Below are positions 57,763 through 64,000 of a stretch of 64,000 bases of DNA, one piece after another (positions within the stretch are counted from its first letter, which is position 1; each line of letters begins with the position of its first letter). The notes beneath the pieces were generated by a model. The model was not told the DNA's origin. It searched no databases and worked only from the letters and a program-made list of their open reading frames with translations. Both the position numbers and the translations under genes were made by a program. This stretch comes from Roseateles_E cavernae (GTDB lineage: Bacteria > Pseudomonadota > Gammaproteobacteria > Burkholderiales > Burkholderiaceae_C): NCBI RefSeq assembly GCF_040187885.1, contig NZ_JBDPLH010000001.1, forward strand, positions 1,054,001-1,118,000. The letters are read 5' to 3'.

Positions 57763-58659
57763 ATGCTGGACTACGCCGCGCTCTATGCCCTGGCCGCCGT
57801 GATGCGGGAGGGAAGTTTTGAGCGCGCGGCGCGCGCGCTCCATGTGACTCCCTCGGCGATTTCCCAGCGCATCCGCCTGCTGGAGGAGCGGGTCGGCTGC
57901 GCGCTGGTGATACGCGAGCAGCCCTGCCGCGCAACCGAGACGGGGCGCCGGCTGTGCCAGCATGTGGATCAGGTGCGTCTGCTGGAGCAGGACCTGCATA
58001 CCGCGCTGCCGGCCCTGTCGGCGGACGCGCCGGCGCGCGTCCCGCTGCCGATCGCCGTCAATGCCGACAGCCTCGCGACCTGGGCGGCCCCCGCGCTCGC
58101 CAGCTTCGCGGCGGACAGCCCGGTGCTGCTGGAAGTGCTGGTGGACGACCAGGACCACACCAGTGAGCGCCTGCGCAGCGGCGCGGTGCTCGCCGCCGTG
58201 ACGGCCGCCGCGCGGCCCGCCGCCGGCTGCAACAGCCGGCCGCTGGGCGCGATGCGCTACCGCGCCGCTGCGAGCCCCGCCTTCATGCGTCGCTACTTCG
58301 CCGACGGCGTCGGCGCCGGCACGCTGGCCCGGGCGCCCAGCCTGGTCTTCAACACCAAGGACGAGCTGCAGGCCAGCTGGGCACGGCGCCTGTGCCACCG
58401 GCATGTGGAGCTACCACGGCATACCCTGCCGTCCTCCCATGCCTTTGTGAGCGCCGCAGCGGCGGGCATGGGCTGGGGCCTGCATCCGGAATCGATGATC
58501 GCCCGCCAGCTGAGCGAGGGCAGCCTGGTCGAGCTGGTGCCCGACACGCCGCTGGATGTGGCCCTCTACTGGCAGCACGCCCGCGCGGCCTCCGGGCTGC
58601 TGGACCGCCTGACCGGCGCCGTGCTGTCAGCGGCCCGCGAGGCCTTGCTGGCGCCCTGA
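57763..58659 (+). CDS. argP: LysR-family regulator, ArgP/LysG type
   Basis: 298 aa. The start MLDYAALYALAAVMREGSFERAARALHVTPSAISQRIRLLEERVG is the characteristic ArgP/IciA/LysG N-terminus. The effector domain begins LPIAVNADSLATWAAPAL, with the NADSLATW motif that defines the group. In known members it activates the divergent exporter gene when lysine or arginine is in excess. The gene order and the two dyads in the gap match that scheme. Confidence 0.92.
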   Translation: MLDYAALYALAAVMREGSFERAARALHVTPSAISQRIRLLEERVGCALVIREQPCRATETGRRLCQHVDQVRLLEQDLHTALPALSADAPARVPLPIAVNADSLATWAAPALASFAADSPVLLEVLVDDQDHTSERLRSGAVLAAVTAAARPAAGCNSRPLGAMRYRAAASPAFMRRYFADGVGAGTLARAPSLVFNTKDELQASWARRLCHRHVELPRHTLPSSHAFVSAAAAGMGWGLHPESMIARQLSEGSLVELVPDTPLDVALYWQHARAASGLLDRLTGAVLSAAREALLAP

Positions 58660-58674
58660 AAGACGGGGCTTGGC

Positions 58675-59316
58675 TCAGGCGCCCAGCACGCGGCGGATAT
58701 GGCCGGCGATGGCGTCGTCCTGGCAATTCGTGAAGAACAGCTCCTGGAACTTCTCGCCGGACACGGTGGCCTTCAGCAGGTCCTGGTCGACCGTCTTCAG
58801 CACGCTCAGCATGTCCTTGCACGAGGCGGCCTTCAGGTCCTTCAGGATGCCGCGGTTCTTGGCCATGATGGCGGCGCGCTCCTTCGGGTAGCCGACGCCG
58901 CGCTCGTGCTCGAACAGCTTGCGGTAGCAGTCCTGCAGATTCAGCTCGGCCGCCCAGCCGAAGCCCTTGGCGTAAGGCATGGACAGGCAGTTGCCGTCAT
59001 TGATCTGGCCGAACAGAAAGGCATCGGTCGGGTCGATCACCAGGCCGCAGAACACGCCGGGCATGGCATTGCAGGCCAGCATCGAGCCCATGCCGGTGCC
59101 GCAGCCGGTGACGACGAAGTCGGCCGCCTTGGAGTTCAGCAGGATGCCGGCCAGCAGGCCGTTCATCACATAGGTCAGCGAGGCCTTGTCCTCGGGGGTG
59201 TACATGCCGTAGTGGTGCACGGCATGTCCGAGCGGCTCGGTGACGGTCTTCAGCGCATTGAAGACGGTGTCGGACTTGGCGGCCTGGCTGTTTTCGATGA
59301 TGAGCGCGATTTTCAT
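58675..59316 (-). CDS. RpiB/LacA/LacB-family sugar-phosphate isomerase
   Basis: 213 aa, longer than classical RpiB (about 150 aa). MKIALIIENSQAAKSDTVFNAL is followed by VVTGCGTGMGSMLACNAMPGVFCGLVIDP, where the Cys of GCGTG is the family catalytic base, and by GQINDGNCLSMPYAKGFG (cf. NxxNxLxLG in RpiB). The additional C-terminal 60 residues place it with the longer isomerases thought to act on tetrose or other rare sugar phosphates. It stands alone, convergent with argP, so the pathway is unknown. Confidence 0.85.
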   Translation of the reverse strand: MKIALIIENSQAAKSDTVFNALKTVTEPLGHAVHHYGMYTPEDKASLTYVMNGLLAGILLNSKAADFVVTGCGTGMGSMLACNAMPGVFCGLVIDPTDAFLFGQINDGNCLSMPYAKGFGWAAELNLQDCYRKLFEHERGVGYPKERAAIMAKNRGILKDLKAASCKDMLSVLKTVDQDLLKATVSGEKFQELFFTNCQDDAIAGHIRRVLGA

Positions 59317-59681
59317 GAGAGGTGACTTTCTGAGTCGAACGAAGGGGAGCAGGCGAGCATCGCCTGGTGCATGGGCCGCTACGCCACAGGCCAGAGGGCC
59401 TGGGCGCGGGCCGTCATGCCAGGTGCAATCCCAGGGAAGGGCAAGACTGCATGGTCAGAAAGTTCCACCTGGCTAACCGCGCACCTCGGCCAAAGGCGAG
59501 GCGCTGGCGCTGGGGGCCATTGTGCCGTTCTTGTGACGCTCTTGCTGCGGCCGGTGCTCGGGCCATTTGTCATTTTTGGTCGTTACATTGCGGAGTCTCA
59601 CCGCGAACACGGGGAGCGCAAGCCCTGATTGCGAGCCTCCGCTTGGCGTGGAATAGTCGCCGGCTCAGTTTTCAATTTGTC
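59317..59681. other. 365-bp gap upstream of the secretion cluster with ATTTGTCA repeats
   Basis: No supported gene. The octamer ATTTGTCA occurs at 59565-59572, again inside TTCAATTTGTCA at 59671-59682, and a third time in the same 12-mer at 59700-59711, just inside the gspG gene. The two 12-mers are exact copies 29 bp apart. They could be regulator-binding repeats for the gsp promoter; no RNA gene is recognised. Confidence 0.45.
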
Positions 59682-60128
59682 ATGTCACGATCCCCTGTCT
59701 TCAATTTGTCACACAGCCCTGCAAGCCGGGCCGCTGGCTTCACGCTGCTGGAACTGCTGGTGGTGATGGTCATCATCGGCCTGCTGGCCGGCTATGTGGG
59801 CCCGAAGTTCTTTGGCCAGATCGGCAAGTCCGAGGTCAAGGCGGCGCGTGCGCAGATCGATGGCCTGTCCAAGGCGCTGGACCAGTACCGCATCGAGGTC
59901 GGCCGCTACCCGAGCACCGAGCAGGGCCTGGCCGCCCTGGTCAGCAAACCCGGCGAGGAGCCGCGCTGGGGCGGGCCTTATCTGAGCAAGGCCGTGCCCA
60001 AGGACCCCTGGCGCAATGATTACCAGTACCGCTCGCCGGGTGAGCATGGCGACTACGATCTGTTCTCGCTGGGCCGCGACGGTCGCCCCGGCGGCGAAGG
60101 CGAGGATGCCGATCTGACCAATTGGTGA
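59682..60128 (+). CDS. gspG: type II secretion major pseudopilin
   Basis: 148 aa. The leader ends at Gly19 before the mature N-terminus FTLLELLVVMVIIGLLAGYVGPKFF, with Glu5 of the mature chain present; prepilin peptidase should cleave here. The downstream YPSTEQGLAALV, PWRNDYQYRSPGEHGDYDLFSLGRDG and the C-terminal GEDADLTNW are the calcium-site region of GspG. The 19-residue leader is rather long, and the start codon lies within a repeated 12-mer, so the start deserves care. It builds the periplasmic pseudopilus. Confidence 0.93.
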   Translation: MSRSPVFNLSHSPASRAAGFTLLELLVVMVIIGLLAGYVGPKFFGQIGKSEVKAARAQIDGLSKALDQYRIEVGRYPSTEQGLAALVSKPGEEPRWGGPYLSKAVPKDPWRNDYQYRSPGEHGDYDLFSLGRDGRPGGEGEDADLTNW

Positions 60129-60145
60129 GATCGCTCGCGCCCTCC

Positions 60146-61345
60146 ATGCCGCAGTACCAGATCCGTATCTTCCATCCCCAGCTGGGGGTGCAGTCGCGGC
60201 GCATCGAGGCGCCGGACCGGCAGTCGCTGGCCGGCCTGGCCGGCGTCGCGCCCCAGCATCTGCTGGAGGTGGAGGAGCTGTCAGGGGGCGCCGAGCGCCC
60301 CAAGCGCGGCGGCCGCGGCAAGCGCTTTCCGCTGCAGCTCTTCAGCCAGGAGCTGGCCGTGCTGCTGGATGCCGGCATCGCGCTGCTGGAGGCGCTGACC
60401 ACGCTGCGCGAGAAGGAGGCCAACCCGGCCGTGCGCTCGGCGCTGGACGGTGTGATCGAGGCGGTCCAGCAGGGCCGGCCCTTGTCGGCCGCGATGCAGG
60501 CCCAGCCCCAGGCCTTCGATGAGCTGGTCTGCGCCATCGTCGCGGCCAATGAGCGCACCGGCCAGCTCAGCGCCGCGCTGGCCCAGCACGCCCGCTACCT
60601 GGCCTGGGTCGAGAGCCTGCGTTCGCGCCTGATCGCGGCCTGTGTCTATCCGGCGATGCTGCTGCTGGTCGGCGGCGCGGTGATCCTGTTCCTGCTGCTC
60701 TTTGTGCTGCCGCGCTTTGCCGGCATCCTGGACGGTCTGGGCAATGAGCTGCCCTGGGCCTCGCGCGCGCTGATCAGCTTCGGCCAGACGGCCGGCAGCC
60801 AGCCGCTGCTGGTGCTGGGTGGCCTCGCGCTGATCCTGGGGTCGGGTCTTGCGCTGTGGCGCCATGCCGGCCTGAGGCAGCGCCTGCAGGCCTCGCTGTG
60901 GACCCTGCCGGGTCTCGGCCCGAGATTGCGCGTGCTGGCGCTGGCGCGGCTGTACCGCAGCATGGGCATGCTGCTGGGCTCGGGCGTGCCGGTGCTGGCG
61001 GCGCTGCGCATCGTCGAGGGCGTCGTGGCCCTGCCCTGGCGCGCGGCGGTGGCCGCAGCGGCCGAGCAGGTGGCCCAGGGCGGACGTTTTTCGGATGCGC
61101 TGGAGGACCAGGGCCTGGCGACGCCGGTGGCGCGCCGCATGGTGCGGGTCGGCGAGCGCAGCGGCGAGCTGCCGGCGATGCTGGAGCGCGCGGCGGCCTT
61201 TCATGACGAGGAGGCGGTGCGCCTGACCGAGCTGCTGACCCGCGCCATCAACCCGGCGCTGATGCTGGTGATGGGCGTGCTGATCGGCGGGATCATCGTG
61301 CTGATGTATCTGCCGATCTTTCAATTGGTGGAGCAAGTCCAGTGA
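60146..61345 (+). CDS. gspF: type II secretion inner-membrane platform protein
   Basis: 399 aa from MPQYQIRIFHPQ; a GTG at 60125 that overlaps the gspG stop is an alternative start. The protein has the two repeated GspF/PilC domains: LFSQELAVLLDAGIALLEALTTL and LARLYRSMGMLLGSGVPVLAALRI, each followed by a G-E/N-x-(T/S)G motif (ANERTGQLS and VGERSGELP). Three membrane helices are visible, the last being LMLVMGVLIGGIIVLMYLPIF. It anchors the ATPase and pseudopilus assembly. Its stop overlaps the gspE start. Confidence 0.93.
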   Translation: MPQYQIRIFHPQLGVQSRRIEAPDRQSLAGLAGVAPQHLLEVEELSGGAERPKRGGRGKRFPLQLFSQELAVLLDAGIALLEALTTLREKEANPAVRSALDGVIEAVQQGRPLSAAMQAQPQAFDELVCAIVAANERTGQLSAALAQHARYLAWVESLRSRLIAACVYPAMLLLVGGAVILFLLLFVLPRFAGILDGLGNELPWASRALISFGQTAGSQPLLVLGGLALILGSGLALWRHAGLRQRLQASLWTLPGLGPRLRVLALARLYRSMGMLLGSGVPVLAALRIVEGVVALPWRAAVAAAAEQVAQGGRFSDALEDQGLATPVARRMVRVGERSGELPAMLERAAAFHDEEAVRLTELLTRAINPALMLVMGVLIGGIIVLMYLPIFQLVEQVQ

Positions 61346-62880
61346 GTGCCGTCGTTCATTCCCTTTCGGACTTCTTGCCCGCCGAGCATGGCCCCTGGCA
61401 TCTGGACTTCGAGCGCTGGCCGCAGGCCCAGGCGCAGCGCTGGCGTGCGGTGCTGGCGGTCGGTGCGGGCGGCCGCGCGATGCTGCTGGCCGAGCGCGAC
61501 CCCGATGCGCTGCTGCTGCAAAGCATAGAGACGAGGTTGCAGCAGCCGGTGCGCTGGCTGCGCTGCGAGGCGGCCGCGGTCGAGCATTGGCTGGGCGCGG
61601 GCGAAGCGGACTTCCGCGCACTCTCCGATGTCGAGGAGGCGGTGGCCACCGGCGAGGCCGGCGCCGGCACCGAGGAGCTGTCGGCGCTGCGCATGTCCGA
61701 GCAGGCCTCGCCCGTTGTGCGCCTGCTCAACGCCACCCTGTACGACGCGCTGCAGGACGGCGCCAGCGATGTGCATATCGAGTGCACGGTGCGCGGCGCG
61801 GTGATACGTTTCCGTGTCGACGGCGTGATGGCCATGGTGCGCACCGTCGAGGGCGCGGCGGTGGCCGAGCAGCTGGTGTCGCGGCTGAAGGTGATGTCCG
61901 AACTCGACATCGGCGAGCGCCGCCTGCCGCAGGACGGCCGCTTCAAGCTCAAGGTGCAGGGCCGCGAGGTCGACTTCCGCCTCTCCATCATGCCCAGCGT
62001 GTTCGGCGAGGATGCGGTCGTGCGGGTGCTGGACCGCGCCCGCATCGAGCAGGCCGGCGGCCAGCTGACACTGGACGCGCTGGGCTTCGATGCCGACGAA
62101 CGCGCCGCGATCCGCGCCCAGGCGCGCCAGCCGCACGGCATGCTGCTGGTGACCGGCCCGACCGGCAGTGGCAAGACCACCACCTTGTATGCCACGCTGG
62201 CCGAGATCCACACCGGCACCGACAAGATCATCACGATCGAGGACCCGGTCGAGTACCAGCTGGCCGGTGTCGTGCAGATCCCGGTCAACGAGAAGAAGGG
62301 TCTGACTTTCTCGCGCGGCCTGCGCTCCATCCTGCGCCACGACCCCGACCGCGTGATGGTGGGCGAGATCCGCGATGCCGAGACCGCCCAGATCGCGGTG
62401 CAGGCGGCGCTGACCGGCCACCTGGTGTTCTCGACGGTCCATGCCAACAACGCCTTCGATGTGATCGGCCGCTTCATGCATATGGGGCTGGACCTCTACA
62501 ACGTGGTCTCGGCACTCAACGCGGTGCTGGCCCAGCGTCTGGTGCGGCTGAATTGCAGCCATTGCGCCCGGCCCTACGAACCGGAGGCCGCGACCCTGGC
62601 CCGTCATGGCCTCAAGTTCGACGCCGGCCATCGCTTCATGCGCGGCGAGGGCTGCGGCCATTGCCGCGGCAGCGGCTATCGCGGCCGGCGTGCGGTGGCC
62701 GAGCTGCTGAAGCTCGACGACGGCCTGCGCGACCTGATCGCGGCGCGCGCGCCGATGTCGCAGATCAAGGAAGCCGCGCGTGCGCGCGGCATGAAGCCGC
62801 TGCGCGCGATGGCGCTCGAGGCGGTCTGCCGCGGCGTCACCACTTTCGAGGAACTCGAGCGTGTCACCCTCGATGAATAG
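61342..62880 (+). CDS. gspE: type II secretion ATPase
   Basis: 512 aa with a GTG start overlapping the gspF stop. Walker A is GPTGSGKTT (272-280); the Asp box (IITIEDPVEYQL), Walker B (VMVGEIRDAETAQIA) and His box (HLVFSTVHANNAFDVIGRF) follow. A tetracysteine zinc module (CSHCARPY, then CGHCRGSG) lies near residue 400, as in GspE and PilB. The N-terminal domain before residue 115 is divergent. It powers pseudopilus assembly. The next gene starts inside its 3' end. Confidence 0.94.
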   Translation: MSAVVHSLSDFLPAEHGPWHLDFERWPQAQAQRWRAVLAVGAGGRAMLLAERDPDALLLQSIETRLQQPVRWLRCEAAAVEHWLGAGEADFRALSDVEEAVATGEAGAGTEELSALRMSEQASPVVRLLNATLYDALQDGASDVHIECTVRGAVIRFRVDGVMAMVRTVEGAAVAEQLVSRLKVMSELDIGERRLPQDGRFKLKVQGREVDFRLSIMPSVFGEDAVVRVLDRARIEQAGGQLTLDALGFDADERAAIRAQARQPHGMLLVTGPTGSGKTTTLYATLAEIHTGTDKIITIEDPVEYQLAGVVQIPVNEKKGLTFSRGLRSILRHDPDRVMVGEIRDAETAQIAVQAALTGHLVFSTVHANNAFDVIGRFMHMGLDLYNVVSALNAVLAQRLVRLNCSHCARPYEPEAATLARHGLKFDAGHRFMRGEGCGHCRGSGYRGRRAVAELLKLDDGLRDLIAARAPMSQIKEAARARGMKPLRAMALEAVCRGVTTFEELERVTLDE

Positions 62881-64000
62881 CGCCCCGGGGATCAAGGCTC
62901 ACGGGCTCAAGGGTCAGGTCTTGCGCTGGCGCCGGGGTCTGGGTGCCCGCGTCGCCAAGCCCGGCCTGTTGTGGCTGACGGCCGAAGGCCTGGACCCTGC
63001 CGCCCATGCGGGCCGGGCGCTGGAGCTGGTGGCCTCCGAGCATCTGCTCCAGCATCTGATCTGCGAGCCGGGTCTGCCGCTGGCCGACGAGGCCGCGCTG
63101 CAGGCCTATGCGCGCCAGCTTTTCGGCCATTACTTCGGCGCGGCCGCGCAGCGCTGGGCGCTGGCCGGTTGGCGGATGGAGGGCGCGGCGGGCGTCAGCG
63201 CCCTGCACGGGCTGGATCTCCAGGCCCTGCGCCAGGGCCTGGACGCGCACCAGGTCAGCCTGCGCGGCCTGCGCCCGGCCTGGGCGGCGGTGCTGCAGAC
63301 CGTGTCGGCCGAGCAGCCCGACTGGCTGCGCGCGCCGCAGGCGGCGCTGGCCTGGGTCGAGGGCGGCCTGCTGAGCTGGCTGGCGCTGCGTGCCGGCGTG
63401 GTCCATGAGCTGCGCCACCAGCGCCTGGCCGCGCCCACCGTGCTGGCCCTGCATGAGGCGCTGGCCGAGATCAAGGGCGAGGCCAGCAACGCGGCGACGC
63501 AGGTGCTGCTGCAGGGCTACGGGCTCGATGCCGCCCAGATGCCGGCGCTGCCGGGTGTGCGCCAGCTCGCGCCGCTGGATGCGGCCGCGCCCAAGCCGGC
63601 CTGGTTCGAGCCGCCGGCACAGCCGCGTGCCGCGCTGCCGCGCCCCGACTTCGCCGCCGACGGCGCGCCGCGCTCGCGGCTGGGCTGGCCGCTGGCGCTG
63701 TGCGGCGCGCTGGTGCTGGCCACCGCCTTGTGGAGCGCCTGGGACAGCCGCGAGCAGCTGGGCGCCGCGCAGCAGCGGGTGGCCGCGCTGTCGGCCCAGC
63801 TGCAGCGCCAGCCGGCCCCGCCGCGACTCGATCCGGCCGCACAGCGCGGTGCCGCGCGGGCCCAGGCCACGCTGGACCAGGAGCGGCTGCGCGCTGCCAC
63901 CGAGGTGCAGGCGCTGCTGCAAACGCCCTGGGGGCCGCTGCTGAGCCATGTGGAGCAGGCCGGCATGGGCGAGCCGCCGGAGCAGGGCATCAGCTGGCTG
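62873..64000 (+). CDS. bitopic membrane protein of the secretion cluster, 3' end missing
   Basis: The ATG lies 8 bp inside gspE, and the frame stays open for 376 codons to the window edge. The first 260 residues are cytosolic and Leu/Ala-rich, followed by a Pro-rich linker, one membrane helix (LGWPLALCGALVLATALWSAWD near residue 270) and a periplasmic coiled coil (REQLGAAQQRVAALSAQLQRQ). This layout (cytosolic domain, single helix, periplasmic coil) resembles GspL or a PilM-PilN-like platform protein, which would fit its place after gspE. No sequence motif confirms that. Confidence 0.6.
   Translation, partial: MNSAPGIKAHGLKGQVLRWRRGLGARVAKPGLLWLTAEGLDPAAHAGRALELVASEHLLQHLICEPGLPLADEAALQAYARQLFGHYFGAAAQRWALAGWRMEGAAGVSALHGLDLQALRQGLDAHQVSLRGLRPAWAAVLQTVSAEQPDWLRAPQAALAWVEGGLLSWLALRAGVVHELRHQRLAAPTVLALHEALAEIKGEASNAATQVLLQGYGLDAAQMPALPGVRQLAPLDAAAPKPAWFEPPAQPRAALPRPDFAADGAPRSRLGWPLALCGALVLATALWSAWDSREQLGAAQQRVAALSAQLQRQPAPPRLDPAAQRGAARAQATLDQERLRAATEVQALLQTPWGPLLSHVEQAGMGEPPEQGISWL

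Noticed and set aside
1..64000. CRISPR arrays, tRNA or rRNA genes
   Set aside because: No regularly spaced repeats of 25-40 bp and no cloverleaf or rRNA-like stretch was seen on either strand by eye; a covariance-model search would be needed to exclude a short RNA.

Overview
The window is a 64 kb chromosomal piece of a GC-rich Gram-negative bacterium. Codon use, tightly overlapping ATGA/GTGA operons, a Hur/Bhu-like heme-signalling operon and many LysR genes suggest a betaproteobacterium of the order Burkholderiales, perhaps the Roseateles/Rubrivivax/Leptothrix group. This placement is an inference from gene content; no rRNA or marker phylogeny is possible here. No tRNA, rRNA, CRISPR array, complete insertion sequence or prophage was recognised.

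Layout. 1-4.1 kb holds regulators and housekeeping enzymes: a cNMP-binding protein cut by the window edge, a glyoxalase-II-like hydrolase, a PAS-LuxR regulator, a Crp/Fnr regulator, an M48 protease and a flavin reductase. 4.1-10.5 kb is a Fur-boxed heme-uptake and cell-surface-signalling operon: ECF sigma factor, FecR-type anti-sigma factor, STN-bearing TonB-dependent heme receptor, heme oxygenase and a DUF454-TonB fusion protein. 10.5-13.8 kb carries a tautomerase, a LysR regulator, a ParB-like protein and a thioredoxin with an altered active site. 13.9-17.2 kb is the molybdate set modABC with divergent modE and an operator between them. 17.2-23.2 kb holds a PfkB sugar kinase, a diguanylate cyclase, acetoacetyl-CoA synthetase and an unknown protein. 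23.2-26.1 kb is an accessory zone: first a lower-GC stretch with a toxin-antitoxin pair, an unknown protein and a membrane-anchored HIT-like protein, then two decaying genes.

26.3-42.9 kb is the most striking part. Seven tandem paralogous family-5 (peptide/nickel-type) substrate-binding proteins lie on the minus strand, nearly all translationally coupled. Divergent from them is a single ABC transporter made of two permeases and one fused double ATPase. One membrane complex therefore appears to be served by seven receptors.

43-49.8 kb has a TetR-controlled operon with an ABC1/UbiB-type kinase and small membrane proteins, then a hybrid PAS histidine kinase. The kinase is followed by three short exported proteins that share unusual motifs and look like an undescribed small family. 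49.8-59.3 kb carries recQ, a LytTR two-component operon with a DUF2807 protein, ssb, a LysR/Tat-exported metallo-hydrolase pair, an ArgO/ArgP-like export pair and an RpiB-family isomerase. 59.7-64 kb begins a type II secretion or pseudopilus cluster (gspG, gspF, gspE, then a membrane protein cut by the window edge).

Major themes are nutrient import (heme, molybdate, peptide-like compounds), each with its own local regulator or operator, and envelope signalling.
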